Counted from the stretch's first letter, positions 1-12,527 are shown. The stretch is DNA of 64,000 nucleotides from Rattus norvegicus (GCF_036323735.1 NC_086026.1:55309039-55373038); one strand, 5' to 3'. The notes: generated by a model not told the origin, from the letters alone. Made by a program: numbers and translations.

Positions 1-360
1 CATAGACACCCTTCCTTTGTATGGTAATGTGAAACAGGGTAATTACACACAGATCCAACCGACTTTGGCAGAACCAGAGGACAAAGCAAACCCAAGCTTG
101 CTTCATCCTTTGGTTAAAAATCAGAATCTGAGCCCCCCAGAACTTCCTGTATCTTTTCTTCCTCCAGGATTCCAACCGCTGTAGTCTGTTCCTCTCCACA
201 CACCAGAGCTTTCCGTGCATCTGTCATGTTGACTTGATTGATAGGTTTGCTGCTCATGAAGCCACTGTAGGTTTGCTGCTCTGGAACTATTGGGCTGGTT
301 TCCCATGGTACTGTGGGTTTTTAAAAATGAGGGTGAAAGAACCTTTTTAAACTGTTTTCG

Positions 361-460
361 GGGTTGGGGATTTAGCTCAGTGGTAGAGCGTTTGCCTAGC
401 AAGTGCAAGGCCCTGGGTTCGGTCCCCAGCTCCGAAAAAAAGTAAAAAAGAAAAAAAAAC
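361..460 (+). mobile_element. ID SINE, full length, sense
   Basis: Begins gggttggggatttagctcag and carries a tRNA-like A box and B box (ggttcggtccc), then an A-rich tail. Flanked by the direct repeat ctgttttc (352-359 and 461-468), the probable target-site duplication. ID elements derive from BC1 RNA (tRNA-Ala) and are most numerous in rat. Confidence 0.95.
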
Positions 461-699
461 CTGTTTTCATTGTTAGTTACCCCCCCACACCACTTTAAAG
501 TTCAATCGCATAAATAAGTCATTCTGTTTCTTCTAAGAAGCAGTTGGGATAGAAACATACAGTGTTCTTTATACATATTAATGGACCAATTAGAAGAGTA
601 GTTATCCCATTTAGTTATTGCTGTGGCTGTCTAAGAATGTGGTTCTGTCTACCTTAGTTTGATTGTTTATCTAATTTATGATTTTATTATCAACAAGTT

Positions 700-886
700 T
701 TTTTTTTTTTGGTTTTGCCTTTTTGTTTGGTTAAATTTGTTTTGTTTTTAGATCCCCTCTCACTGTGTAGCCCTGGTTGTCCAGAAACTTACTATGTAAC
801 TAGGCTGGCCTTGAATTCAGAGAAATCAGATTGCTTCTGCCTCTTGAGTCTTGAATGGGATTAAAGGTGTGAGCCACCTTTTCTGG
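700..886 (-). mobile_element. B1 SINE, antisense
   Basis: A T-rich start (the A tail in antisense) is followed by diverged blocks of the B1 reverse complement: actgtgtagccctgg, aggctggccttgaattc, tgggattaaaggtgtgagcc. Confidence 0.85.
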
Positions 887-895
887 CTTTGCATG

Positions 896-1016
896 CAGTT
901 TCGAATAGGGTCTCTGTGTGGTACTGTCTGGCCCTCTCTGGCCTGAGACTTACTCACTTTCCAGTATCAGCCTCTGACTAGTAGTATTACAGAATGCACT
1001 ATCATACTTGGTTTCT
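896..1016 (-). mobile_element. Decayed B1-like SINE, antisense
   Basis: Weak B1 order is visible (agggtctctgtgtgg, ctggcctgagactt, ttacagaatgcac). It is strongly diverged, so family assignment is tentative. Confidence 0.5.
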
Positions 1017-1186
1017 GTAAGAATTAACTAATTAATTGGTTGAATTCAGAAGTGCTTGGGATTAAGTCCATTATCTTGTGAATGCTGGTCAAGAGCTCTT
1101 TCTCCTGAGCTTGTCCCTTGAATATACCTGTCGGGAATGTATTCCTAGACATCAGAAAGCAGTAGATGTCTTTGGCAATATGTGAA

Positions 1187-1352
1187 CGTTTTACCTGCAT
1201 GTGTGTCTCTGTACCTTGTTTGTGAGGGCATCTGATCCCTGGAACTGGAATTCCAGATGATTGTGATCAGCTAGGTGGATGCTGGGAACAGAATGAGGGT
1301 CCTCTGCAAAGCCCGTGCTCTTTTCCACACAGCCATCCATCTCTCCAGCCCC
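1187..1352 (-). mobile_element. B3 (B2-related) SINE, antisense
   Basis: Shows the antisense B3 order: tgcatgtgtgtctctgtacc, then ggaactggaattccagatg, ggtggatgctgggaacagaa and finally ccatctctccagcccc, the complement of the tRNA-like B2/B3 head. Confidence 0.8.
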
Positions 1353-1899
1353 TCCCTCCCAGCCTGTTTTCATCACATTACACGTGCCTGTCCCTTTTGT
1401 GCCTGCATAAATGCAAGTTGCAGTTTTCTTTGGCAATGAATCAACAGTCATATCTATTAGATTGAACATTGGTATTTTCATAAAATATAAGGACTAGTAG
1501 ATGAGATAACTGGGTTTCTTTTTTTTGCTTAAATTTTAGTTGTTTTTGATTTTTTTACCTCATTGTTACTTGCTATATTCAATATTTTATTCAATCAATA
1601 TGCATTTATGATAATTCTCCTTAAGTGAAGTCTTTGGTGCCACTGTAGTAGCTGTCTGAAATTCTAGACAGCAGTGTCACTTAGCACTGTTGCAGCTCAG
1701 CCTTTGGGAGGCACGTGGTCTGCTGAGGGAAAGCTAGAGACGTTAGCTTGTGTAGTAGAGTTCATTTCACACAGCAGTTCTCCTCTCATGTGTTTCTCTC
1801 TAATTCATAAAGCAGTATCAACACTTAGCCGTTTTCTCTGTTGAGGGCGTTTTTATCTATGTTTTCCTCCTTCTCTGCAAAATAACTGTAAGAAAGTTG

Positions 1900-1921
1900 A
1901 GAATTAATTAATTAATTAATG
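1900..1921. repeat. (TTAA)n short tract
   Basis: Four to five copies of TTAA in a row. Confidence 0.8.
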
Positions 1922-3535
1922 TTTCCTGTACTTTCTAGGGATTGACTGAGGTTTCATAAATGCCACCATTTACCACACAAAATGCTAACGTTTGTTATGG
2001 GAATGAGATCCAGTTTACTTTAAAAACTTGATTACTAAATTAAAGGAGGCCTTTGAAATCCTCGTGGGAGGGATGCAAAATGCTCTCCTAGCATTATGAT
2101 TTTGATGGCGTTCTAGAAGCGGTAGTATGCACCCATGACATGAGAACCACCTAGACTGTTGGTGCTCTGCTCCTGACCGGCTCAAGGAAGCCAGCTTTTC
2201 AGCTCCAGGCTGCCCCCGACTAGGTGGGGAGTGTATGGTCAGACCAAAGTGTTCAGCTTTAACATCTTCGGAATGAGGAGTGTAATTGGGAAACACATAC
2301 AACAAACAAGCAAACAAAGGAGTTGAAAATGATTTTTCAACTGTTCCTGTCCATTGGTCCACCGAGACTCCTGTCCTTGCATGCAGACTGTGTTAGGCAC
2401 ATGTGAACAGCATTGTCATGGCATGGTTAGCAGGATACCTGTCCAGTGTGACAAGTCACCTAGGGTAAGCCTAGGAAAGTCACGCCATGACAGTCTGGTT
2501 AAGCAGCTTTCTGCTGGACTTTACCTGAGTTCTAGGTGCCATATCATTTCTGAACAGTACCCAGGCTTCGGGACAAATGCCATTCTTGAGAAGAGCAGTG
2601 TCCCTGAGTGAGTCTCTGTCATTTTACCTATGATTTGTCACTCCAGGGAAGAGTAGCGTGTACTCCATTAAGAACATCCATCTTGAGCTTCATTCAGCTT
2701 GCAGCCTCCTCCTGATCTCATTTCAGAGCACATTGCCAAGTTCTCCACACATCTACTCTTTCTTCCTTGTTCTTTGGCCTAAATGGTTCTCTCTTGTAGC
2801 TTATCTCCCATGGCGACAGTTAAATTCTGTTTAAGGTGAGGGCATCTTCTTGTTCTCCTTTCTTTCCGGAATCTCCTTAACAGCAGCCCTTTGTTCTTCC
2901 ATCCTCGCTCCCACACCTTGCTTGGGTGGCCACCAGAGCTGTTAGAACTTCCTGCTCACCTCATTTCGAGTTTACCTTCCCTTTACTTCCCCATCCCTAA
3001 CCTTTCCTCTCTTTTCAAGCTTCACCGCTGACCCACGTCAGCCAGGATATCAGCCCTTGAATTAAGCCTTTGCTGCCAGCCTAAACATCTCCCTTTTAGA
3101 CTCCCACTGCTTGCTAATCTAAAGTAAATACCAGGCCATGGAGAGTTGGGTTCCAGTTCTCCGTCCTTGACCTTCATTTTTATCGTCAGCCCCATCTTTT
3201 CTCCCACTCGCTTTCTTTTCTGTGCAGTCTGGGTGAGGGTTGAGCCTGCAGAACACGGGCTGCTAGACAGCAGCATTCTGTATGCACATGGCGCACTGCT
3301 GCCACTTTGCACATGCCATTGTGACCACAGCAGTGCCATCTGGGCCTCAGCGAGTCACCTGTGATGGTGGAGACACTTGTACGGCTTCTGCCTTCTGAGC
3401 GGGTAAATGGTAACCTATGGAAATTACTGGAACTAAGACATCACTTTCTTTTCATCTTTGAAGTTTGCCTTTCAGTGCTTTGAGTTTTAAGCAGTCAACA
3501 ACAAAGCAATGTTTCCTTTGCTTCATGTACCTCTT

Positions 3536-3841
3536 TTTGTTTTTTTTTATTAACTTGAGTATTTCTTATATACATTTCGAGTGTTATTCCCTTTCCCGGT
3601 TTCCGGGCAACATCCCCCCTCCCCCCTCCCCTCCCTTATGGGTGTTCCCCTCCCAACCCTCCCCCCATTGCCGCCCTCCCCCCAACAGTCTAGTTCACTG
3701 GGGGTTCAGTCTTAGCAGGACCCAGGGCTTCCCCTTCCACTGGTGCTCTTACTAGGATATTCATTGCTACCTATGGGGTCAGAGTCCAGGGTCAGTCCAT
3801 GTATAGTCTTTAGGTAGTGGCTTAGTCCCTGGAAGCTCTGG
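3536..3841 (-). mobile_element. L1 3' end, 5'-truncated, antisense, with 17-bp target duplication
   Basis: The T run at 3541 is the antisense A tail. The C-rich tract at 3612-3680 is the complement of the G-rich tract in rodent L1 3' UTRs. The whole block matches the rat L1 3' end as I recall it. The direct repeat tgcttcatgtacctctt flanks it at 3519-3535 and 3842-3858, a perfect 17-base target-site duplication. Confidence 0.93.
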
Positions 3842-4427
3842 TGCTTCATGTACCTCTTATTACGCACAAACTACCAATGCTCTAACTTACAGTAGCTTCC
3901 AGAAACATGCTTTACAGTATATTTGACGATTTTGAGTAAATTCTCCATTCTTTATCCTGTAGAAATCCTAAATGTGTGAACTATTTTGCATTCACTCTCC
4001 CAGAAAGGCCAGAGAAGTACAGACAAATGGAAGGTTAGCTGTGTACCCTAAATAGTGGATGTTTTAGATGATGGCTAACGGCTTCCTTTGTAGTCCTTTG
4101 AGAGCTGCCTGACTCATCCGTGTGGTCCATGTTGAGTCCCTTCTTGGCACTATTCTTGCTTCCCAGCTTAGGCGTGACACTGTACAATTTCCACGAAGCA
4201 GTGTGGCTGGTGTTTGTAGAAGCAGCCATCTGCATTCAGATGCCCAGTTTCACTTTACCCCTTGCTACTTAGCTTGTCAGCATTTAAAACTAAAGAATGG
4301 ATTTCAGTTAAGAAGTTGGTTCAAATACAGAGGTTAGTTAGGCTTGCCCCAAGTGTGGCCGGTCCATATCCTGACTGGTCATGTCACTTAGTGCCTGAAA
4401 GGTTTAGCTTAAGTGTGAAGTTTGTGG

Positions 4428-4536
4428 TTTCTTTGTTTCTTTCTTTCTTTGTTTCTTCCTTCCTCCCTCCCTCCCTTCCTTCCTTCCTTCCTTCCTTCCT
4501 TCCTTCCTTCCTTCCTTTCTTTTTTCTTTTTTTCCC
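4428..4536. repeat. CTTT/CTTC polypyrimidine tract
   Basis: TTTC units pass into CTCC and then a long run of CTTC tetranucleotides. The + strand is almost pure pyrimidine for about 100 bases. Confidence 0.93.
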
Positions 4537-6025
4537 CAGGTTTCTTTAAATTTGTTTTCCCAACTGTCATTCTATTTGGTAGTTAGGCTTAAGACAAAAG
4601 CTCTGTTTCTTCTTCATTAAGGCTGATTTGGAGGGTTTTACAGTTCCTTTTGTAAACTGGACCTATATAAGAGTTAGGGGGAAAGGGGACTAGCTTTCAA
4701 GTTTCCCTGAAGATGGATCTGTTTGGAGTCGTCAGAGGAGGGATCAGTTCACTGCGTAGGATGTTGCTTATTTCTCAGTGGGTCTGAGGATACCACAGCT
4801 TCTAAGACTCCGCCCTGCATCCCCAGGATAAATTGTCTTTATAAAAAGCTCTTATTTTTATTTTTTAATCTTATCCTCCACAATTAGAAATGGAGATTGT
4901 CTGAAAATACTGTCCTGTGACAAGCACTTTCATCCTGTGGTTAAGAGAGTCTGTGCTTCTGGTGTTGGCTTTAGTCTCTGGTTCTAATTTGATCTCTAAG
5001 CGAATAGGGACAATACACCATGTATATATTGAAGCTGCTTTGAAGCTTGTCAATAATTTTTCCCCTCTTGCATTCTGTAGACCAGGCTGCTCTTACACTT
5101 GCAGTGGTCCTCCTGCCTCTGCCTGCTGTGAGCTGGCTGTCTCTCAGTAATTAAGTCCTGAGACCCGAAAGCGTGAGAGCTTCATCTTTGTGCTGCAGCC
5201 TCGCTCTCTGTGGTGGCTTTCGGGATTTAGCTGCTGAGGAACAGGGCAGCCGAATCTGCCAGACACTCAGCTAACGTTTCCTCAGTAGAGTTGAAGGAGT
5301 AGAATGTCTCCTGTTGATTAATTAGCTTTTAGGTCATCTAGACCAGTGCTATCCAGTAGAAGAGGATTAGATATCATATTTAAATTTTTCTCTTCTATAC
5401 CAATTACCCATGGAATTGTGAGTCTCCTGCCTCAGCCTCTCAAGTACTTGCAATTGTAGGCCTAGGGCACCAAGCTTGGCAGTATTCATATTTTTAAAAA
5501 ATTAAAAGAAATAAGTAGAGCTAATTTTGGTAATATATTCTATTTAACTTAATTTCCAAACCCTTATTTCCACATGTAAGCAGTAGAAAAGTGAATGGGT
5601 GAGTTTACAGTTTTTTGGTAATACTAATGTGATAAATGGTATGTATTTTGTATCTCTATTGTGTGCACTGGCTACATTCAAATATGTAACCATATGTGAC
5701 TGGTGGCTACTGTATAAAATTAGACATATCTAGACCATTCGGTAATTGTAGAGATGAACTGAGAACAATCTGGAGTAGATAAAATTTGTTTTAGAAACAG
5801 ACCAAAAAATTGCCTTCGTATTAATACAAAATCATGGGTCCACTGAGAAAACTCTCAATGGCAGAATCTCACCTCCCTAAGGTTGATTCCCTTGAGTCAA
5901 GGGTACCAACCTTTACTTGATGGAACTAGCATGAAGGCATTTCAGTGAGAGGAACAGCTTCTTCCCTGTAAGGATGCCCTTTCACCCTCATTCCAGACCA
6001 TATGGTGCTCCTCTTGGAAGCATCA

Positions 6026-6162
6026 TGCTCTCTCCACCCCACCCCCACCCCACAGTCCCACTCCCAGCACCCTTTCTCCCACCTCCATCCCTGCATCCCC
6101 AGACTAGTCTGAGGGCTGTGCCTTCCCTTCTTGGAAGTTTTTTTTTTTTTTTTTTTTTTTTT
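6026..6162. repeat. C-rich block followed by a 25-base T run
   Basis: C-rich low-complexity sequence (about 6026-6110) and an uninterrupted T run at 6138-6162. No SINE body is recognised on either side. Confidence 0.8.
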
Positions 6163-6857
6163 AACCTTTCCCTCTTACATAGTGTTTTAAAAGCTGTGCC
6201 TTTGTCATCATCGTGTTTCACTGAAGCTCCCACCAGGGGTTTTTGCTGGGGAACTGTGGTTGGTTTTGATCTTAGAACAGAACTTTGCTCCTGGCATATT
6301 GGTTTGCATTCGGCCACTGTCTCTTTCCTCAGAATATGCTAGAGAATGTATTGCTTTGGGGGAAGAAACCACTAATTTTTTTTTCTGTGTTCATTCTCTG
6401 TGTGCATCACTGTGTTGCAAAACAGAGGCAAGAGTTAAAGCCACTGTGGTTTTGAGAAGTGAGAACTCGGAGTACTGACCCCTCCCCTCCAGAGTGGATA
6501 GGGAAACTCTGGCTTTGGCATGTGCTGAACTTAATTTCTTTCCTACCACATGCCAATTTAAAAAGAATTCGTTGAAGGGAAGTATCTTGTGGAGAGAAAT
6601 TTTTAAGAACGTTCACAATCTGCATCTATTTAGCGACCTATTTGATGTGATGCCATGTTTAATTAGTGTTAGAGTGTCAGTTCACACAGCCATGTTCTCT
6701 GCAAGGAAAGAGGATTCTGTTGAGAACAGACCAAGCTAGGGGATGCACAGGATGGTTTGCTGTGTCTGCTCCCTTCTTGTTAATAGTCTCCATGTGCTTG
6801 TGTGAGTGTGTGACCTTCAGGCTTCCAGCTCCCACCTCTAAAACCTTACTCTTTGGG

Positions 6858-7073
6858 GGCCTGGAGAGAGGGCTTACAAGTTAAGAGCACAGACAGCTCT
6901 TCCTGAGGACCCAGGTTCAATTCCCAGCACCCACAGAACAGCTCACAACCATCTGTAACTCTCATCACAGAGGATCCAACTCCCTCTGCTGGCCTCTGAG
7001 GGCATCAGGCACACACATGGTCTACAGATACACATCCAGACAAAACACCCATATGCCTAAAAATTAAAACATG
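6858..7073 (+). mobile_element. B3 SINE, sense
   Basis: Head ggcctggagagagggcttac, then caggttcaattcccagcacc, ctcacaaccatctgtaactc, ctggcctctgagggcatcag and a cacatggt...acacccatatgcc tail, the order of B3. Confidence 0.9.
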
Positions 7074-7949
7074 CTCTTTGGAAACTTGTCTAGTTACCTG
7101 CAGATTTACTTCTGCTATAGATGTGAGTAATTTTTAAAGGAGCTCATGTGTGCTTTAAGGTACAGCTTTTATTATATAGTCTGTAGCTCTGGGAAAAACA
7201 TACATGTTCATTATGCAGTTCTTGGGTTCTCAAAATAATCTGCTGTGAGCCAGCCCCTGCCCTCTGACTTCATAGTTCTTTCTGTTGTTCCTCTTCCTGC
7301 TGTTTTGAACCTTTCCTTTTCCTGCTTAGGGCTCGGGTTTGCCACTGTCTAGCAACACTTGAGTGCTTTTAGGGCCTGGGGCTCCTTAGTAAGGAGGGTG
7401 GGGGCAGGGAAATGCACAGTACTCTCTTACGCCCAGCCCTCAGACTAGGCCTTGCCTTGGTTTCCATTCTGTGGTTCAGGATGACTTTCCTGAATGGAAT
7501 TCATTTCCCCGCTCTGTCCTCCCTTACTCTGCCCGGCAGCCGGCAGCAGGCCAGGAGGTTCTGTAGACTCTCACAGATGTCAGCTACTTCTGGCTCCTGG
7601 CTTGCCCTTTGACAAAGGAATCGAGGTTTTTGATTCAGAATTTTGTTGCTTAGTGAAGCCAGTCTAATCCATGCCATAGAATGCTCAAAGTTTAAGAAAT
7701 ATTGAAAAAACATCAGTACCTGTATACAGCAGAGCCTTCCCCCAACCCCCAGTTCTCTGTAGATGCTACCTTTCAAGACCCAGAAGGCATTCCTGGAGCC
7801 AGAGATAGTGGCAGCCCCCTTCTTTCTCACTGGTAAAGTGGAGTAATTCTAACCAGGTACTGTAGCAAAGTTATGTAAATGTGCTCCTTGTCTTGACAGG
7901 CTACCAGCTGTACATCTTAGCAGCTCTCGCTCATCATTTCTGCTCCATT

Positions 7950-8070
7950 TCTTCTGTTCCTTGAGCCAGAGCCTTGCTATGTAGCCCAGGCTGGCCTCGC
8001 ACTCACAATTTCTTGCATGAACCTCCATAGTGGACAGGACCACAGGCATGATGGTCATGCCTGGTTCCTT
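7950..8070 (-). mobile_element. B1 SINE, antisense, diverged
   Basis: Blocks cttgctatgtagcccaggct, ggcctcgcactcacaa and ccacaggcatgatggtcatg in B1 antisense order. Confidence 0.75.
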
Positions 8071-8454
8071 CTAATGAAGGCGAAGTGAAGGAAGCCCCTC
8101 TCAACTTCCCCGTGACTCCCCAGGACTGTCGAGTTACCAGCATGGCTGCTGTTGTACTTTAGGGTCTTGGATCAGTAAAACATGGGTCCCCTGAGCCTGA
8201 GCAGAGTGATGCTGATCAGTCGGCCTGATAACTGAGGAACGGGGTAGCATGGATGTGCTGTGTGGCGAGGTGATTCATGCCCCAGCAGGACACAACTGGT
8301 AGACTGCCATGCAGCTTAAAACCTGCATCATTTATTTCTGTAATTTTCCATTTAATATTTTGAGATTGAAGTTAGCGACTACCTAAGCTATATAGAGTGT
8401 GAAAATGGGGGTTAGGATGGTGCCAATCTCCTGTGTGTCTATCACAGCTCAGAC

Positions 8455-8575
8455 TCACTTAAGCAGGTTGCCTGCATGACCATAGTTAATTCCCAGCAAC
8501 CGTTTAGAGAAGCTCCTGATTCCATGCCCATGTTTTACAGAGAAGGAGCTACAGGAATTAAAATAACTTTCTATG
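8455..8575 (+). mobile_element. Possible MIR relic
   Basis: The stretch catgttttacagagaaggag followed by aattaaaataacttt resembles the MIR core (ccattttacagatgaggaaa and onward). Very diverged. Confidence 0.4.
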
Positions 8576-9239
8576 TTGGTATACATTAAGAGACCGTTGT
8601 AAACTTTTGCATGTAAGCAACTTGGCTTCCTTTTTGTCCTTGCTTATGATCCTATATCCAGTACTGGGCAAAGCTCCACCTTTCCTATTTTCTGGAGCCT
8701 TTGTCTCCTTTCTCCACCCCCCAAGGAGCAGACCAGAATTTGACTCTGGAGGAATAATATAAAGAGGTTTGGGGAGCTGGCCCAGGAGAAGCAGGTGCAG
8801 GCACCGGGCCAGCTGGTGGAGTGATGTCTGAATTGGTGCAGTGACCAGTAGAAATGGCTGTGGTCGAAGGTCATTTGGGCCTCACAGATCAAAGAGCTGT
8901 CTGTAGGTGCTAGGGACCCTGCTCTTCAATGTTTAAGGTCCCCTCTGGCTCCTATCTATCCAGTTTCTTCTCTTGTCTAAGTTTTCTATGCCCCGTGTTT
9001 CTCTCTGGGGTAGAAGCTGTTCATCCTCTGCTCAGCCACTGCACCTCTGTCCCATAAGAGATTCCAAGTCCTGGAAGTCACAGCTATGCCCATCAGTCCT
9101 GGAGCTATACATACAGCCAGGGCGTTGTTGCCTTCCTGGGCAGGCTGAAGCCTGGGCGCTGGGCTGAAGCCTGTCTCTTTTTACCTTTCTTCTTTTTTAC
9201 CTTTATTCTAATATCTGAAAAAACTACAAAACGAAAAAT

Positions 9240-9420
9240 CTTTGTGCCAGGCACCCATATGTATGACTAACTTACAGCCATCATGCTCTGCACTAAACAT
9301 TTTGCCAATATTGACTCATGTAATTAATCAACTAAGTAATTGGAACTAAGATACAGAAACATTTCTGGAGTGAAACAAGTATTTTAACTAGTTCTCTGAG
9401 GATGGTAAGAAAGTTTAAGA
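9240..9420 (+). mobile_element. Probable MIR relic
   Basis: The block ctgcactaaacattttgcc followed by tgactcatgtaattaat follows the MIR 3' order of 'gcactttacatatattaactcatttaat'-type sequence, then degenerates. Confidence 0.5.
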
Positions 9421-9435
9421 TTTATTGAACTAAAC

Positions 9436-9582
9436 TGGACCCGGGGGCACACATGCACCATTAGTCCCAGCTCTCAGGAGGCAGCGGCAGGAGGATCTTT
9501 GTGAGTTTGAGGCCAGCCTGGTCTACAGAGGTAGTTCCAGGTCAGCCAGGGTTATGTAGAGAGATCCTATCTCAAAACATCA
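9436..9582 (+). mobile_element. B1 SINE, sense
   Basis: Blocks tagtcccagctctcaggagg, tttgaggccagcctggtcta, ccaggtcagccagggttatg and agagatcctatctcaaaa follow the full B1 order. Confidence 0.92.
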
Positions 9583-9661
9583 AGGAGATGTGGTTTGACT
9601 TAGTGGATTGAAACAAAGTCCATCATCTTATATTTTGTTTTAAAATGTCTACGCTGTGTTA

Positions 9662-9755
9662 CATGGTGAGCCACTCACATAATCTCAGTATTCTGGGGGC
9701 TGAAGTAAAAAGGTGGCAGTTGAGACCAGCCTTGGCTACACAGTCTGGAAAAAAA
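9662..9755 (+). mobile_element. B1 SINE, sense, diverged and truncated
   Basis: Shows tggtgagccactcacataat, ctcagtattctgggggctga and gagaccagccttggctacac before an A-rich end. Confidence 0.75.
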
Positions 9756-9892
9756 CAGTGCATGCTGTGCGATGTCTTGTTCTAAGGCAGTGTATTGGGG
9801 TTCACAGGATATTAATGTCGATTTTTTTTTTCTAACGGCAGACCACCTGGATCTGCTGCACAGTGGTGTTAATGACTAAACGTTGGGTTCAG

Positions 9893-10035
9893 TGCTTACT
9901 CGCTGTGCCTTAGATTCCATATTAATAAAGAAGGTTCATAATCACACAGGCGTTATGAGGTTTAAGGGAGTTGTCATGTAAGGCAGTAGGAGCTGTGACT
10001 GTCATGGTGAACGCTCTATGTAGTTGTTGCTACCA
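9893..10035 (+). mobile_element. MIR SINE relic
   Basis: Follows the MIR order 'cttactcgctgtgccttag', 'ttcataatcacacaggcg', 'ttatgaggtttaagggag' and 'gtgaacgctctatgtagttg', ending near ttgttgctac. It lies 410 bases upstream of the first exon here. Confidence 0.75.
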
Positions 10036-10449
10036 ATGCTGTCCCCCCATACCCCCTGCTTTGCCTCCTCCTGGTGGCACCTTACTGGCATCTCAGACTG
10101 TCACACATGCTTCGTATCCACCCTGCCCTCTGCTTGTGGAAGCTTAGTTTGACTGAGCCCTGGCCACATTTCTTCCGTAATGAGATGTTCCGTCCTGGGC
10201 TTTTACTGTGTAGGAAGCTTAAGAATCACAGAGGACCCATCTGCTTTTGGAGCATATCTGTTGAGACAAACTTCCTCAGGATCCATATCCTGTCTTTTAA
10301 AAGAGCTACACCATTTTATTACTCGACATCCTGAGAACACAATGCTAGCCGTTTGTGTTTTGTCGAGTATAATGGTTGAAAGTGGGTTTAATTTTCTTGA
10401 GTAAACTGCTTTTAATAACACATCCATATGTTTCCTTCCTCTGTGCTAG

Positions 10450-10566
10450 GTTGCTATTAAAATCATAGATAAGACCCAGTTGGATGAAGAGAACCTGAAG
10501 AAGATTTTCCGGGAGGTTCAGATAATGAAGATGCTTTGCCACCCACATATCATCAGGCTCTACCAG
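10450..10566 (+). CDS. Sik3: Sik3 coding exon (probable exon 2): kinase N-lobe, VAIK lysine and alpha-C helix
   Basis: This 117-base exon is phase 0 at both ends and encodes 39 residues, from VAIKIIDKTQLDEENLKKIF to HPHIIRLYQ. A pyrimidine-rich tract and TAG precede it; CAG/gtagga ends it. It carries the invariant ATP-anchoring lysine of VAIK (codon 10459-10461; K37 in short-isoform numbering, K95 in the long form). It also carries the alpha-C glutamate in FREVQIMKM (codon 10513-10515), which should form the salt bridge with that lysine in the active state. The glycine-rich loop must lie on an exon left of the window. Because the exon is symmetric, skipping it would keep the frame but delete both catalytic residues. 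The numbering agrees with the known K37 and T163 sites when counted through all exons here, which supports the joins. Confidence 0.97.
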
Positions 10567-11617
10567 GTAGGAGGGACAGGAGCCCAGCGTGGCGGGTGGG
10601 GAAGGGCTGCTGCTGTGAAGATGGCGTGTGGGGGTGAAGGGCTGCTATCCGACCACCACCCCACCCTCTTCCTTGCTCCCCTGGGAGCTTCACCCATGTC
10701 CTTTGAGTCTGTCCTTTGATTCTCGCAAGCAACACACAGACAGAGTCTAAGGCTAAAAGTTTCCTTATGTGGATCAGAGTCCCTCAGCATCGTGGAAACC
10801 TCAAAGGAACAGAGACTGTTATCTCCTCATGTGAAAATGTAAACGCTAGTTCCAACTATGAATTACGGGTGGCAAAGAATGAGCTCTTGCCCCAGCCAGC
10901 CCCCAGCCCCCTTCCTTCTCTTTTCTAGATGAGCCTGGGCTTAGTTCTCCAATTGCTTTTGATAATTTGGAGGTACCCAGTATCACAAGAAGATTTCTGT
11001 GGTAGTTTTCTTACCTTCCTAAGAAGCAAGCCTGCTTTGTACCACCATCAAACACTTATGGCAAAAGAAATGCATCTCTTGGGTGGAATGTCAGACTGAC
11101 CAGGAGGCTACCAATGGTGGAGGAGATATTTTGGGGAGAGGTAGGGTTTCTCAGATTACAGTGTGTTGAGTGTGTTCATCCAGCTTGCTCTCAGCTCTGC
11201 TGCAGAAGTCATCCCCAGAGCTGAGGGAAGCGTGCTCACTGCTGAGTCTGCAGTAGACGTCTCCTGACCCGGGTGTGTGTGAGGCTGAGGAAGCACGCCG
11301 GCACTATGGCAGACTTGCAGAGCAGGCTGATCTCTATGGAAAAGCATGTAGAGAGGCATGGGTGGTTAAGCCTGCAGCTGTAGCTCCCTTCTGGAGTCAG
11401 CTGCTCACAAGGTGAAATGAGTTCCGTCAGTCAGACCTGTTGAAACGTATCACGGTAAACGATGTTGGCAAAAGCTACCTTCTATAAGAAGCAAATTTAG
11501 ATTCTCCCTGGGCTGTCTGAAGGCCCTGCACAGTGAGGGGCAGGTCTTATCCTTGGCTTCTTGCCTGTCTTGGTGGAGTGAATGAAACTGAGTGTTTTTT
11601 CCCATGTTTATTTTGTT

Positions 11618-11722
11618 AATTTGTTCTTACTCTGTAGCCCAAGCTGGTCTCTCACTTATAACCCTTCTACCTCAGCCTCCCAGACTGCTTGGGACTAAAG
11701 GTGTGCATGGCCACTCCAGCAA
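11618..11722 (-). mobile_element. B1 SINE, antisense, diverged
   Basis: Blocks tactctgtagcccaagctgg, cctcagcctcccagactgct and gggactaaaggtgtgcatgg are B1 in antisense. Confidence 0.8.
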
Positions 11723-12360
11723 CTGAATAAGCAAGGACTCACCTTTTAAAGTAAGGCATGCTAAAGTAATTGCGGGATTCAGGATGACCTGCGGGATGAC
11801 AGGAGGAGGCTTTGTCCTGCAGAATTTATGATTAAGTTTCCGATCCTGCGAGATTTATGATCAGATCCTTCAAGCTGGCCTATTGTGCCGAGAGTTGATT
11901 ATTTGCCTTCTCCAGCTGTGACTTCGACCCAGCTTTCTTTGAGTTTGTTTTTATTTTGCTTTTGGGGACTAGAATTGTTAACAGGATTCTGAGCTACCAG
12001 AATGCAGGACTAGCACGTGTGATCAGGGAGTTTTCAGGGCTGTCTCCTCAGAGTTTTAGAGCGAGCAAATGTGAATAACCTACCAGAGACAACAGTTCTG
12101 AGTCCCTGAGAAGTTTAATAGCAAAAGAACGTTTGCAGCTAATGAGAGTTAAGAAAAGGGAGGGATTCAAAGGAAACTCACAATACAATATTTCTCTAAG
12201 TATCTGCAATATATTTAATATAGAACATTTTTGTCAAATAAGTGAATTATGGACAGGTCTCTCACAGCAGTTGTTGTGTCGAAAGGACATAGCTATTTTG
12301 CTTGAAGATGAACTTAAAATGTATTCATATGATGGATTATTCTAAAGCCATTAAAAGGAA

Positions 12361-12500
12361 AGGCAGGCATGGTAGAACATGTCTGTAGTCACAATACTTG
12401 GGAGGCTAAGACAGGATTACAAGTAGAGCCCAGACTGGACTGTGTAGTGAGTTTCATATTAGCGTGGTGTTTAGTAAGTTCCTCTCTCAAAAACAACTCT
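12361..12500 (+). mobile_element. B1-like SINE, sense, diverged
   Basis: Shows ggcaggcatggtagaacatg, tctgtagtcacaatacttgg and gaggctaagacaggattac, then decays toward ctcaaaaacaac. A CA microsatellite follows its A-rich end. Confidence 0.75.
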
Positions 12501-12527
12501 CCCAACCAACCAATAAACACGCATATG

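Larger units (their letters stand above)
1..10449 (+). other. Sik3: Sik3 intron 1, 3' part
   Basis: No coding exon is recognisable in this stretch. It holds one ID element, a 3' L1 fragment, several B1 and B3 SINEs, decayed MIR relics, a CTTT/CTTC tract, a 25-base T run and unique AT-rich sequence. Stretches 1500-3500, 4560-5390, 7080-7940 and 8080-8440 show nothing I can name. The intron ends with a pyrimidine-rich tract and TAG at 10448-10449. Confidence 0.9.

Noticed and set aside
361..434. tRNA-Ala gene
   Set aside because: A and B boxes are present, but the A-rich tail, target duplication and ID consensus show it is a SINE, not a functional tRNA gene. The same applies at 45014 and 48832.
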